Source of the DNA: Gynuella sp.
GTDB taxonomy: Bacteria; Pseudomonadota; Gammaproteobacteria; Pseudomonadales; Natronospirillaceae
Assembly (NCBI GenBank): GCA_028282465.1
Contig: JANQHX010000063.1
Span: 40,644-104,643 of the forward strand
Direction: 5' to 3'
Length of the DNA: 64,000 nt
How positions within the stretch are numbered: the stretch's first letter is position 1; every line of letters starts with the position of its first letter. Shown here in pieces: positions 26,512-35,637 of this stretch. A program made the position numbers and the translations under genes. Below the pieces are notes generated by a model. The model saw only the letters and a program-made list of their open reading frames with translations. It searched no databases and was not told the origin of the DNA.

Positions 26512-27139
26512 AGCCTGTTTCCCCTAGTGGTTTTTCATCCAGGGTTGTTCGTTGGTCAATCATCTTGATTCGACCTTCAGCAAACCATGCCACAGCCTGA
26601 GGGTAAATAATGTGCTCTTGCTGTTGAACTTTATTAACTAAAGTCTCGGCATTGTCCTCTGAAGTCACGTCAACCACAGCCTGGATGATATTTGGGCCGT
26701 CATCTAAATCCGGCGTAACAAAGTGCACTGTGCATCCGTGTACAGATTCTCCTGCATCCAATACCCGTTGATGAGTGTTGAGTCCTTTATAAGAAGGAAG
26801 TAGTGCAGGGTGAATGTTGATCATTCTTCCTAGGTAATGTTCACAAAATTCAGGTGTTAAAATTCTCATGAAGCCTGCCAGAACAATCAGTTCTGGCTTA
26901 TGTGGATCAATTGCTTCAATCATCGCCTTATCGAATGCTGGTCTACTATCGAAAGATTTGTGATCCAAAACGATGGTAGGAATACCAGCTTTTTTTGCTC
27001 GTTCCAATGCATAAGCTTCAGGGCGATTACAAAGAACAGCACTGATGCGTCCGCTTATTTTGTTATCGGCAATTTGATCCATAATGGCTTGAAGATTACT
27101 TCCAGAGCCACTGGCTAAGACCACGATATTACAAGACAT
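26489..27139 (-). CDS. purN: Phosphoribosylglycinamide formyltransferase (folate-dependent)
   Basis: Third step of de novo purine synthesis: formylates GAR using 10-formyl-tetrahydrofolate. The 216 residues have the N-terminal GSGSNLQAIMDQI phosphate-binding loop. The catalytic region is INIHPALLPSYKGLNTHQ (with Asn, His) followed by the aspartate in DLDDGPNIIQA. It follows purM by 2 bases, the standard purMN pair, and continues into the DUF3108 gene. Confidence 0.96.
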   Translation of the reverse strand: MSCNIVVLASGSGSNLQAIMDQIADNKISGRISAVLCNRPEAYALERAKKAGIPTIVLDHKSFDSRPAFDKAMIEAIDPHKPELIVLAGFMRILTPEFCEHYLGRMINIHPALLPSYKGLNTHQRVLDAGESVHGCTVHFVTPDLDDGPNIIQAVVDVTSEDNAETLVNKVQQQEHIIYPQAVAWFAEGRIKMIDQRTTLDEKPLGETGYVVDSRT

Positions 27140-27141
27140 AA

Positions 27142-28194
27142 TTAGCCGTTAATTCCTGAAACAACCACGGCTTCTTGGTCGCCTTTGCTTCGAATTTCTC
27201 CCATTACAAATGGGTTTTCACCAGCTTGAGATAAGGTAGTTAAGGTATCCTCAACCTTGGATTTTTCGACAACAAGAATCATCCCGACGCCACAATTAAA
27301 GGTTCTGAGCATCTCAGTGTCACTAATATTTCCATGCTTTTGCAACCAAGCAAATATTTCCGGTTGCTCCCAGGTCGAACTGTCGACATAGGCTTGGGCT
27401 GTGTCTGGTAAAACTCGAGGAATATTTTCCCAAAACCCACCGCCAGTGATATGGGCCATTGCCTTGATCAAGCCTTTAGAGGTGGCGGCGAGTAAAGGTT
27501 TGACATAAATTTTTGTAGGTTCCAGCAGAGCTTCACCCAGGGTTTTCTCGCCGAAGGTTTCAGAGAGAGGCGCGCCAGAAACCTCAAGCACTTTTCGAAT
27601 CAGTGAGTAGCCATTGGAGTGAGGACCCGATGAAGGCAGTCCAATTAATACATCGCCTTCCTGAACATCTTCACCGGTAATTATCTGAGACTTTTCCACT
27701 ACGCCTGTGCAGAAACCAGCCAAGTCATAGTCACTACCCTGGTACATTCCGGGCATTTCAGCTGTTTCACCACCTACCAGCGCGCAGCCAGACTGGATAC
27801 AACCTTCGGCGATTCCGGTTACAACGTCAGCTGCTGCTGCGACATCGAGCTCCCCGGTGGCATAATAATCAAGAAAATATAAAGGTTCGGCGCCACACAC
27901 TATTAAGTCATTTACACACATGGCAACCAAGTCTATGCCGATGGTGTCGTGTTTGTTGAGATCCATTGCCAGCTTAAGTTTGGTTCCGACTCCGTCTGTA
28001 CCGCTCACTAGTACTGGGGTTTTATAACCTTCAGGGATTTCACACAGTGCGCCGAATCCGCCCAGACCTCCCATAACTTCGGGTCTGCGGGTCTTAGCCG
28101 TCACAGACTTGATGCGATCAACCAGTTCATTACCAGCATCAATATTAACTCCAGCATCTTTGTAGCTTAGGGATTCTCGGGACGAATCGGTCAT
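27142..28194 (-). CDS. purM: Phosphoribosylformylglycinamidine cyclo-ligase
   Basis: Closes the imidazole ring in purine synthesis (FGAM to AIR, using ATP). The 350-residue protein has the N-terminal [20 protein letters not shown], the [13 protein letters not shown] nucleotide motif, [20 protein letters not shown], and [13 protein letters not shown] near the C-terminus, all diagnostic. It is divergent from the DUF2066 gene; the shared 188-base gap holds both promoters, and no PurR-type palindrome was obvious to me. Confidence 0.97.
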   Translation of the reverse strand: MTDSSRESLSYKDAGVNIDAGNELVDRIKSVTAKTRRPEVMGGLGGFGALCEIPEGYKTPVLVSGTDGVGTKLKLAMDLNKHDTIGIDLVAMCVNDLIVCGAEPLYFLDYYATGELDVAAAADVVTGIAEGCIQSGCALVGGETAEMPGMYQGSDYDLAGFCTGVVEKSQIITGEDVQEGDVLIGLPSSGPHSNGYSLIRKVLEVSGAPLSETFGEKTLGEALLEPTKIYVKPLLAATSKGLIKAMAHITGGGFWENIPRVLPDTAQAYVDSSTWEQPEIFAWLQKHGNISDTEMLRTFNCGVGMILVVEKSKVEDTLTTLSQAGENPFVMGEIRSKGDQEAVVVSGING

Positions 28195-28382
28195 GGAAAA
28201 ACCATCTCCATTACAAGTAGGTTAAAATCGGCGCGCATTCTATCAGGATAATCATTGGATTTGGCAGAGGCGCCTGATTTTTCTAAAAAGCTTTGTCACA
28301 ATAGGTGACAGATAATTAATGGGGCCTGAACAGAGACTTGAATCTAATGAATAGGCTCAGTACTTAACAGTAGGAAATTTGT

Positions 28383-29498
28383 ATGTTGTTGGCTTGGTTT
28401 AGGGTTATTTTTTTCGGATCTTTTCTGCTGGCAGGTTCGGTAAATGCTGCGGTTCAGATAGCTGACCCTTACAAAGCAGTTAAAGTTGTGTCTGAGCAGT
28501 TATCCAGCTCAGAACAAAACAAAGCGATTCAGCTAGGCTTGGAAGAGGTGCTGGTGAGAAACTCTGGTTATCTTTCAGTGCTCTTAGATCCTGGAATTCA
28601 GCGTGCGCTGTCTTCTTCTTCCGAGTTTTTGTCCCAGTTCAGCTTTGAATCGAATTCCGAGACCCGTGTGAACGAGCTTGGTGAAGTCATTGGCACCAAA
28701 AAGTTGGTTATGGAATTTGACCCAGGATTAGTGAACGATCTTATTTCAAATAATGGCCAAACCCTGTGGGGGCCAAGACGACCTCAGGTGTTGATGTGGG
28801 TAGCTCACGAGCATTTTGGTCAAAGGGAGATATTGGCAAATGCGCTGACTCCAGAGCTTCAAAGACCTATTGAAAACGCCGCGAGATTTAGAGGTGTACC
28901 TGTGTTGCTTCCAGAAATGGACTTTGAAGATGAGCTGGTAATTAATCCTTTAGACGTTTGGGGTCAATTTACAGACGCGGTAGAAGATGCCTCTGAACGC
29001 TATCAACCAGATGCTATTTTGACTGGCCGTATTGAAAGTCTTTCAAATCAGCGCAGCAGGGGCACTTGGACCTTTATCTTTAACGGTGAATATCGAAAGT
29101 TTGAAATAACATCTGATAGTCTCGAGTTATTGTTAGCAGCATCTATCGACCAAGTGGCTGAACGTTTAGCTGACCAATATGCCTTTGTGGTAGACGGAAA
29201 CTACAACAATTATGTGCAACTTGAAGTCGCTAACGTCATAGGTCTTAAAGATTACCATGATGTGGTGGAGTATATGTCTGGTTTAACAGGGGTCTCTAGC
29301 GTACAAATCAAAGAGATAAGTAATGACCAGTTAGTCATGGAGATCGAAGTATCTGGGGATCTGCAGCAGCTAAAAGATATTATTGCTTTGGATGATTACC
29401 TTAAACCTAGAGATAACTTGGATCAGCAAGAAACAGACGTTTTGATTACTGAACGAGTGAGTTACTCATGGCAACCAAACTTGTTATCAATTCAGTAA
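28383..29498 (+). CDS. DUF2066 family exported protein
   Basis: A 371-residue secreted protein with a signal peptide (VIFFGSFLLAGSVNA, cleavage before AVQIA). Family features are VVSEQLSSSEQNKAIQLGLE and the LWGPRRPQVLMWVAHEHFGQ segment; the C-terminal half has a predicted lipoprotein-like beta-alpha region (DYHDVVEYMSGLTGVSSVQI). DUF2066 genes characteristically stand before perM and hda, as here. AGGAAA precedes the ATG by seven bases. The function is unknown. Confidence 0.82.
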   Translation: MLLAWFRVIFFGSFLLAGSVNAAVQIADPYKAVKVVSEQLSSSEQNKAIQLGLEEVLVRNSGYLSVLLDPGIQRALSSSSEFLSQFSFESNSETRVNELGEVIGTKKLVMEFDPGLVNDLISNNGQTLWGPRRPQVLMWVAHEHFGQREILANALTPELQRPIENAARFRGVPVLLPEMDFEDELVINPLDVWGQFTDAVEDASERYQPDAILTGRIESLSNQRSRGTWTFIFNGEYRKFEITSDSLELLLAASIDQVAERLADQYAFVVDGNYNNYVQLEVANVIGLKDYHDVVEYMSGLTGVSSVQIKEISNDQLVMEIEVSGDLQQLKDIIALDDYLKPRDNLDQQETDVLITERVSYSWQPNLLSIQ

Positions 29499-29617
29499 GT
29501 CGAAATGGCTCTTAAATCTCTTAAACCCTACTTCAACTGAGTATTCAGCCACTATATGGGTACGTTAGGTAGATATTGCAGTTGAGAAATTAGAAATCGG
29601 TAAAAGGAAAACGGTAA

Positions 29618-30700
29618 ATGATTAAGGATTCACAAAAATTCCTACTTTTGACCCTATTGGTGCTGGTGTGTTTTTTGATCTATTTGCTTTCACCTATTTT
29701 GTCACCGTTTTTAGTAGCGGCTACGCTGGCCTACATGGGTGACCCCATTGTCGATAAGTTGGAAAAATGGAAGTTTTCTAGAACTGGTGCAGTGGTGGTC
29801 AGCTTCGGGTCTCTATTGTTGGTATTGTCATTATCTGTATTGCTTCTGGTACCCATGCTGGCGAACCAATTTAAGGTGTTGGCTGAATTTGGACCCGTTG
29901 CTCTTGAAAGGATCGGGACTGATGTGTTGCCTTGGGTTGAAGCAAATTTTGGAGTAGATGTAGGCTCCCTCAATTGGTTTGACCTGCGAACCTCTGTTGA
30001 TTGGTCTCAAACCGGTAGTTTAGTGAGTCAAAGCTTAAAACAGGTTACCCAATCCAGTATCGCCATTCTCGCGGTTCTAGCGAATCTCGTTCTAATTCCA
30101 GTAGTGACCTTTTATCTGCTCAGAGATTGGGATGTATTGGTCGAAAAAGTTGGTTCATTAATCCCAAGACAATATTTTGACAAGACAAGGTCATTGACTC
30201 TTGAGTGCCATGAAGTATTGGGTGCGTTCATTCGAGGACAGCTGCTAGTGATGTTGGCCCTTGCCATTATCTATTCAACTGGACTCATGATTATTGGTGT
30301 GGAATTAGGTTTGTTGATTGGCATAGTTGCTGGCTTGGCCAGCATTGTTCCTTATATGGGTACAATTGTGGGTATTGGTGCAGCGTTAATCGCTGCCTTC
30401 TTCCAGTTTCAAGACTGGTTACCACTCATTTGGGTTGCCCTAGTATTTGGAATCGGTCAAATGATAGAAGGCATGGTTCTTACCCCTCTTTTGGTAGGAG
30501 ACAGAATAGGCTTACACCCGGTAGCGGTCATTTTTGCAGTACTGGCTGGAGGCCAGCTATTTGGTTTTGTGGGTATTTTAATAGCCTTGCCAGTGGCGGC
30601 GGTGATTATGGTTCTTCTTAGACATATCCATGATAACTACAAAGGCAGTCTACTTTATGGCCACAAAAAGGAAGTGATGGATTCCCAAGACCCACAGTAA
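29618..30700 (+). CDS. AI-2E family (PerM-type) membrane transporter
   Basis: A 360-residue inner-membrane protein with about eight helices. Family marks are the N-terminal helix pair ending in FLVAATLAYMGDPIVDKLEK, a periplasmic domain (about 85-150), the helix LILIPVVTFYLLRDWD-like segment, and the C-terminal VGDRIGLHPVAVIFAVLAGG motif. Relatives export small molecules or ions; the substrate is unknown. It is followed after one base by hda, so the two are co-expressed. Confidence 0.88.
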   Translation: MIKDSQKFLLLTLLVLVCFLIYLLSPILSPFLVAATLAYMGDPIVDKLEKWKFSRTGAVVVSFGSLLLVLSLSVLLLVPMLANQFKVLAEFGPVALERIGTDVLPWVEANFGVDVGSLNWFDLRTSVDWSQTGSLVSQSLKQVTQSSIAILAVLANLVLIPVVTFYLLRDWDVLVEKVGSLIPRQYFDKTRSLTLECHEVLGAFIRGQLLVMLALAIIYSTGLMIIGVELGLLIGIVAGLASIVPYMGTIVGIGAALIAAFFQFQDWLPLIWVALVFGIGQMIEGMVLTPLLVGDRIGLHPVAVIFAVLAGGQLFGFVGILIALPVAAVIMVLLRHIHDNYKGSLLYGHKKEVMDSQDPQ

Positions 30701-30701
30701 T

Positions 30702-31376
30702 ATGGACATAAAAAGAGTTCCTCAGCTCCCTTTAGGTCTTACACCCCGACAAGATCGAACCTTTGAAAATTTTTATGTAGGTCAAAATTCAGAGCTGGTT
30801 TACCTAGTTCAACAACATAAAGAGCCATTTATTTTTGTTTGGGGTTCGACCGGGTCAGGAGTGAGCCACCTGCTTCAGGCCGCCTGCCAAGCGGGTGCGG
30901 TTTATGTACCTTTAACACAAGTGGTTCAATTTGATACAGAAGTAATAGCAGGGCTTGAGCAGTTTGATTTGATCGCAATTGATGACATTCAGTTGGTATC
31001 TGGTATCCCGAAGTGGGAAGAGTCCTTATTTCATTTGTTCAATCGTGTAAAAGACCTTAAACATCGAATGATAATTGGGGCTAATAGCGCCCCTAGGCAA
31101 CTTAAAATCGCGCTAAAAGATTTGGGCTCTCGTTTAGCCAGTGGCGTGACTTTCAAATTAGAAGAGCTAAATGACCAAGACAAGATCGGTTTTTTAAAAA
31201 ACGAATTTGAATTAAGAGGCATTCAAGTCAATGACGAGTTAGTGGCTTATATTCTGCACCGAGCGCCAAGAACATTGAACGACCTCAGGGAACTAGTGTA
31301 CAAATTAGACCGAGCTTCATTGGCGGCAAAACGGCCGGTTACACTAAGGTTTGTTAAAGAGCTTATGGGTTGGTAA
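30702..31376 (+). CDS. hda: DnaA regulatory inactivator Hda
   Basis: AAA+ protein that, bound to the sliding clamp, stimulates ATP hydrolysis by DnaA and prevents re-initiation. The 224 residues have the clamp-binding motif QLPLGL at residues 8-13, a relaxed P-loop GSTGSGVSHLLQAA (no Walker lysine, as often in Hda), IAIDDIQLV as Walker B, and the sensor/arginine-finger helix region LGSRLASGVTFKLEELNDQD. It directly follows perM and lacks the DnaA DNA-binding domain IV. Confidence 0.93.
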   Translation: MDIKRVPQLPLGLTPRQDRTFENFYVGQNSELVYLVQQHKEPFIFVWGSTGSGVSHLLQAACQAGAVYVPLTQVVQFDTEVIAGLEQFDLIAIDDIQLVSGIPKWEESLFHLFNRVKDLKHRMIIGANSAPRQLKIALKDLGSRLASGVTFKLEELNDQDKIGFLKNEFELRGIQVNDELVAYILHRAPRTLNDLRELVYKLDRASLAAKRPVTLRFVKELMGW

Positions 31377-31865
31377 TTACTTACCCCCAAAATTTGCCCA
31401 CATGCTCTGTAGAATAATGACTTGATCTTCAGCCGATACTTGAGAGAAGTTGTTGCTTTCAATTAGGAAGCGTCTTTCTTCATCGAAATCTTCTCGACTC
31501 AAGGTTGGAAATAGTTGAAACAAAGGCTCAATTTCGAAGGGAATCTCTCTAGAATAAGCATTAAACAACTGGCTCAACCAAAGGTTTGCAGCGTCCACAT
31601 CTTCTACATATATAATTCCTGAATCGGAATCTAAATCCAGCTCCTTGATAACATCCAGAGCTGATTCACCTAAGTCAAACAGATCCTGCCTATCTCTTTC
31701 AGAGTCGCTAGGGTTCCACTCCAGCCAAGTGTCCTCAGGTTTAATAAGCACACTTTTATAACGACCATCATCTAAAGTCCAACCTAGTGCGTAGGGATAG
31801 CTGTACTCTTCATAACCCGTTGCTTCAAATGTCATAAAAACAGGATGATTCAAAATTGTGGCCCA
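31377..31865 (-). CDS. DnaQ-like exonuclease-fold protein, probably inactive
   Basis: A 162-residue protein whose opening strand HPVFMTFEATGYEEYSYPYA and later LIKPEDTWLEWNP resemble RNase T/DnaQ-type 3'-5' exonuclease relatives found as small stand-alone proteins. The first acidic residue of the DxE motif is Thr (MTFEATG). The expected second aspartate lies in an altered GIIYVEDVDAANLWLSQLF, and the HxxxxD motif is not clear. I therefore suspect a catalytically dead version. The stop abuts hda convergently. The start could be ATG 31865 or ATG 31835. Confidence 0.5.
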   Translation of the reverse strand, partial: WATILNHPVFMTFEATGYEEYSYPYALGWTLDDGRYKSVLIKPEDTWLEWNPSDSERDRQDLFDLGESALDVIKELDLDSDSGIIYVEDVDAANLWLSQLFNAYSREIPFEIEPLFQLFPTLSREDFDEERRFLIESNNFSQVSAEDQVIILQSMWANFGGK

Positions 31866-32030
31866 CATAAAAAAGTTAGCGGGTATAATAAAGAGCACCT
31901 TTAATTATTCAATAGCGGTCAATTGTTTAGCCGTTTTGAGTTTGGTTAGATTACGTACGTTAGATAACCAATAATTTGTTAGCTCAAGTGAATTAAATAA
32001 TTGTTAGATTGTAAATTACCGGAATCATCA

Positions 32031-32282
32031 ATGTCAGAAACACATGAAAGTTCAGATATCCAGAAAAAAAAATTTAGAGACTTCTCTTTAAGAGACCCAG
32101 AAGAGCAATCTGACTTTCTTAACACGACTTGGTGTAACCATTGTATGGAAGCCGATTTGGGCATGGTTGATCCCGTTGAATATGAATTGGAAGGTCGTGT
32201 GTTCTTGGAAGGTAAGTGCCGCAAGTGCGGGTCGATAGTCACCACTGAGATTATAGAAGATGATCAGGAGTTAGATTCTTGA
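32031..32282 (+). CDS. Small zinc-ribbon protein
   Basis: An 83-residue acidic protein with two CxxC pairs, WCNHCMEADLG and GKCRKCGS, spaced like a zinc ribbon. The N-terminal KFRDFSLRDPEEQSDFLNTT is helical. I start at ATG 32031, which gives the compact form. Its stop TGA overlaps the TTG start of truC, so the two are translationally coupled; a link to RNA modification is only inferred from this. Confidence 0.7.
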   Translation: MSETHESSDIQKKKFRDFSLRDPEEQSDFLNTTWCNHCMEADLGMVDPVEYELEGRVFLEGKCRKCGSIVTTEIIEDDQELDS

Positions 32283-33013
32283 GGCTGCTGTACGAAGACG
32301 ACCAATTGGCTGCATTTGATAAACCCGAGGGTCTGTTGGTTCATCCAAGTCGTCTAGATAGGCATGCGGATGACTTTGCTTTACATAGAGCGGAATCTAT
32401 TTGTGGCCAAAAGCTTCATACCTTGCACAGGTTAGATAGGCCGACCAGTGGCGTATTACTGTTTGGGAAGAGTCCAGAAATTGCGCGGTTAATGCTTAAT
32501 ACTTTTGTCACTCGTGACATTAATAAAGAATATTTATGCATCGCTCGAGGTTGGACGAAAACCAAGGGCCGGTTCGATGCTGAATTAGAAGAGATTCAGG
32601 ACAAAATTGCAGATCGTATGGCCAACTCAGACAAGCCTCCTCAGCCAGCACTGACCCTTTTTGAAAAATTGGCCCATAACGAACTCGATATTCCAGTAGG
32701 TAACTTCCCCAAGGCGAGATATTCCCTTTGCATCGCCAAACCAGAAACTGGGCGACAGCATCAAATTCGACGACATTTTAGGAAATCCTCCCATCATTTA
32801 TTGGGCGATACCAAATATGGTGATGGCAAACACAACAAGCTTTTTAGACATAGATTCCACTGGGATTCACTTTGTTTAAGAGCGCTTAGAGTGTCGTTTA
32901 CTCATCCCATGACTAAGAAAAAAATATCCATTCACAGCGGACTTACTGCACCTTGGGTAGAGCTACTCGATGTGATGGGTTGGTCCTATTTAGAAGATCA
33001 ACTTCAAAAATAA
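32279..33013 (+). CDS. truC: tRNA pseudouridine(65) synthase
   Basis: RluA-family pseudouridine synthase expected to modify U65 in tRNAs. The 244 residues have the catalytic HRLDRPTSGV loop with the active-site aspartate, the N-terminal YEDDQLAAFDKPEGLLVHPS, and the C-terminal ETGRQHQIRRHF motif. The short length without an S4 domain fits TruC. The start is the TTG at 32279, with AGGAG nine bases upstream inside the zinc-ribbon gene; the overlap TTGA couples the two. Confidence 0.9.
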   Translation: MRLLYEDDQLAAFDKPEGLLVHPSRLDRHADDFALHRAESICGQKLHTLHRLDRPTSGVLLFGKSPEIARLMLNTFVTRDINKEYLCIARGWTKTKGRFDAELEEIQDKIADRMANSDKPPQPALTLFEKLAHNELDIPVGNFPKARYSLCIAKPETGRQHQIRRHFRKSSHHLLGDTKYGDGKHNKLFRHRFHWDSLCLRALRVSFTHPMTKKKISIHSGLTAPWVELLDVMGWSYLEDQLQK

Positions 33014-33023
33014 TCCAAAAATC

Positions 33024-34844
33024 ATGAGACCATCCGGGAATAAGGACTACAGGGTTGATCCAGAAATGGATCAATCTGAAGGCGGGCTTAAAGGATTTGT
33101 GTATGCCTTGAAATCCTTGTGGCCGTTTCTTTGGCAGTACCGATACAGAGTCGGTATCGCGTTCAGCCTGCTTATCATTGCGAAAGTTGCTACAGTCACT
33201 ATGCCCTGGGCGTTAAAGGTTATCGTTGACTCTCTAGACCAGGGACAGGTCGAACAGCTCATTGTTCCAATGAGTATGTTACTGCTTTACGGTTTTCTGC
33301 GGTTCGGTACAGTGTTTTTCTCTGAATTAAGAGACGCCGTATTTAGCCGTGTAACAGAGCGGACCATGAGAATGGTCGGCTTAAAGGTGTTTAAGCATCT
33401 GCATCAGCTTGAACTGGATTTTCATCTGTCTCGGCAGACCGGAGGTATTTCTAGGGATATTGATAGAGGTACTAATGGCATCAGTTTTATGATGAGGATG
33501 ATGGTATTCAATATCGTCCCGACGCTGTTTGAACTCAGCTTAGTGGCCGGTATCCTTTTTATTAATTTCAGTCCTTGGTATTCCATTCTTACTGTGGGCG
33601 CAGTGCTCACCTACATTGCTTTTACTGTTTTCACCACTGAATGGCGAACAAAGTTTGTTCGTGAAGCAAACATGTTGGATTCTAAATCGAACACTCGAGC
33701 GATAGACAGCCTGTTAAATTATGAGACGGTAAAGTATTTCAATAATGAACACTATGAAGCGAAACAATACGACGAAAACTTAGAAAAGTGGGAATCTGCC
33801 CGAATGAAAAATCGCCTGTCGCTGGCGGCCTTAAATAGTGGGCAGGCACTCATCATATCCTTGGCTGTGATGCTCATGATGATCTTGGCTGCCAAGGAAG
33901 TGGTTGCAGGTACTATGACTCTGGGTGACCTTGTGATGATAAATGCTTATATGATTCAGCTGTTTATTCCGTTGAACTTCTTGGGGTTTGTTTACAGGGA
34001 AATAAGGAGGGCATTAACGGATGTGGAAAACATGTTCCACCTGTTAGATCGAGATTCCAAGATTCAAGATTCCCCCAATGCCCAAGATCTAGCAATTGCC
34101 AATGCTAGAATTGATTTCAAAAACTTAAATTTCGGTTATCACCCAGATCGTCCCATACTCAAGGATATTAATTTCAATATTAATCCAGGGGAAAAAATTG
34201 CCCTTGTTGGTGGCAGTGGTGCCGGAAAGTCTACGATTGCCAGATTGTTGTTCCGTTTTTACGATCTGAATTCAGGTCAGATAAAAATTGATGACCAGGA
34301 CATCAGCCAGGTGACTCAAGAGAGTCTGAGGGCTCATATTGGCGTAGTTCCCCAAGACACTGTTCTATTTAACGATACTATTTTCAACAATGTTGCGTAC
34401 GGTAATCCTAAAGCCAGCGAAAATGAGGTACGAAAATCCATACAAATGGCACATCTTGACGGTTTTATTGAGTCACTACCTCAGGGGGAAGAAACCCTAG
34501 TAGGAGAGAGAGGGCTTAAGGTTTCTGGCGGGGAAAAACAGAGAATTGCCATTGCAAGAACACTATTAAAAAATCCATCTATATTGATTTTTGACGAAGC
34601 TACGTCGGCGTTGGATTCTGCCTCTGAACAGGCCATCTTAAAAGCCATGGAAGTTGCCTCTGAAGGCCGAACCACTTTGGTAATCGCCCACAGACTGTCG
34701 ACCATTGTCGATTCTGATCGAATCATAGTGTTAGAGCAGGGGCGGGTGATTGAGCAGGGCACCCACATTGAGCTGATCGAGCAGAAAGGCAGATACGCCC
34801 AGTTGTGGTCTTTGCAACAATCTAACAGTCATCAAATCAATTAA
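33024..34844 (+). CDS. ABC exporter, Atm1/HMT1-like
   Basis: Half-transporter with fused membrane and ATPase domains (606 residues): six helices in about 30-330, then Walker A GGSGAGKST, signature VSGGEKQRIAIART, Walker B LIFDEATSALD and switch VIAHRLST. The N-terminal KSLWPFLWQYRYRVGIAFSL and the RVTERTMR-like coupling helix resemble Atm1/ABCB7 heavy-metal or glutathione-conjugate exporters more than the lipid-A flippase MsbA. Substrate inference is weak. It follows truC by 10 bases. Confidence 0.88.
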   Translation: MRPSGNKDYRVDPEMDQSEGGLKGFVYALKSLWPFLWQYRYRVGIAFSLLIIAKVATVTMPWALKVIVDSLDQGQVEQLIVPMSMLLLYGFLRFGTVFFSELRDAVFSRVTERTMRMVGLKVFKHLHQLELDFHLSRQTGGISRDIDRGTNGISFMMRMMVFNIVPTLFELSLVAGILFINFSPWYSILTVGAVLTYIAFTVFTTEWRTKFVREANMLDSKSNTRAIDSLLNYETVKYFNNEHYEAKQYDENLEKWESARMKNRLSLAALNSGQALIISLAVMLMMILAAKEVVAGTMTLGDLVMINAYMIQLFIPLNFLGFVYREIRRALTDVENMFHLLDRDSKIQDSPNAQDLAIANARIDFKNLNFGYHPDRPILKDINFNINPGEKIALVGGSGAGKSTIARLLFRFYDLNSGQIKIDDQDISQVTQESLRAHIGVVPQDTVLFNDTIFNNVAYGNPKASENEVRKSIQMAHLDGFIESLPQGEETLVGERGLKVSGGEKQRIAIARTLLKNPSILIFDEATSALDSASEQAILKAMEVASEGRTTLVIAHRLSTIVDSDRIIVLEQGRVIEQGTHIELIEQKGRYAQLWSLQQSNSHQIN

Positions 34845-34998
34845 AAATCCTTTAAAAATAAGGGCTTGTGTTTCTTATCTGAGTCAATTAGTCTTCTTTT
34901 GAGCACTTGGAAAAAAGTGCTGTAGATGGGAATTTCCTGGTCAAATTCATAACAACAGATGTATCTAGAGTTATGTTCCAGCCAATTGAGGAGGAACG

Positions 34999-35286
34999 AT
35001 GACCAAATCAGAGCTGATTGAACGTATTGTCGAAAAGCAAAATCAGCTGTCAGTTAAGGATGTTGAACTGGCCATAAAAACTATGCTTGATCATATGGCA
35101 CATACCTTGGCCAAGGGTGAGCGCATAGAGATTCGTGGTTTTGGAAGTTTTTCATTGCACTATCGGTCTCCAAGGGTGGGGCGAAACCCTAAAACTGGCG
35201 AGTCGGTGGAATTGCAGGGAAAATTTGTGCCGCATTTTAAACCCGGCAAGGAGCTCAGGGAGTCCGTTAACGCTGCGATAGAATAG
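34999..35286 (+). CDS. ihfB: Integration host factor subunit beta
   Basis: DNA-bending nucleoid protein; pairs with IhfA. The 95 residues include the DNA-binding arm with [20 protein letters not shown] and the intercalating proline, and the N-terminal [21 protein letters not shown] stands before the ATG. It marks the left flank of the polysaccharide region in this syntenic block and precedes lapA-lapB. Confidence 0.97.
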   Translation: MTKSELIERIVEKQNQLSVKDVELAIKTMLDHMAHTLAKGERIEIRGFGSFSLHYRSPRVGRNPKTGESVELQGKFVPHFKPGKELRESVNAAIE

Positions 35287-35333
35287 CTTGTTAAGCTTAT
35301 ACTTATTCATCCCAGCAGGATGAGATTATTCAA

Positions 35334-35636
35334 ATGCGTCTATTCAAGTTACTGTATAAAGTTCTCCTTCTTGTTTTATTAATAATTATTGGAGCCATTC
35401 TGGGCTTTAATAACAACCAACCTCTTACTCTTCATTTTCTAGATTGGCAAACGCCAGAGGCATCCGCCTATTACTGGTACATAGCATTCGCTGCTCTCGG
35501 GTTTTTAATCTGCTTATCAGTTACTTCAACTGTATTAATGGCTCAAGCACTAAAAATACGAAAGCTTCAGGCACAGCTCAAAGCCAACAGTAAAGAATTG
35601 GGTAGCTTGCGCGCCAAGTCTTTAACTCAGGTCTAG
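35334..35636 (+). CDS. lapA: Lipopolysaccharide assembly protein LapA
   Basis: A 100-residue inner-membrane protein with two helices (about 8-24 and 42-64) and a C-terminal coiled coil (KIRKLQAQLKANSKELGSLR). The GFNNNQPLTLHFLDWQ loop is typical of the LapA/YciS domain. It works with LapB in controlling LpxC stability and hence lipopolysaccharide synthesis. It is immediately followed by lapB (one base between stop and start). Confidence 0.9.
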   Translation: MRLFKLLYKVLLLVLLIIIGAILGFNNNQPLTLHFLDWQTPEASAYYWYIAFAALGFLICLSVTSTVLMAQALKIRKLQAQLKANSKELGSLRAKSLTQV

Positions 35637-35637
35637 A

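Noticed and set aside
30702..31376. Loss of the Walker A lysine in Hda taken as a sign of a broken gene
   Set aside because: Relaxed P-loops are common in Hda; length, clamp motif and other AAA+ motifs are intact.
34902..34921. Hairpin AGCACTT/AAGTGCT upstream of ihfB as a terminator
   Set aside because: Short stem without a T run in either direction; could be chance.
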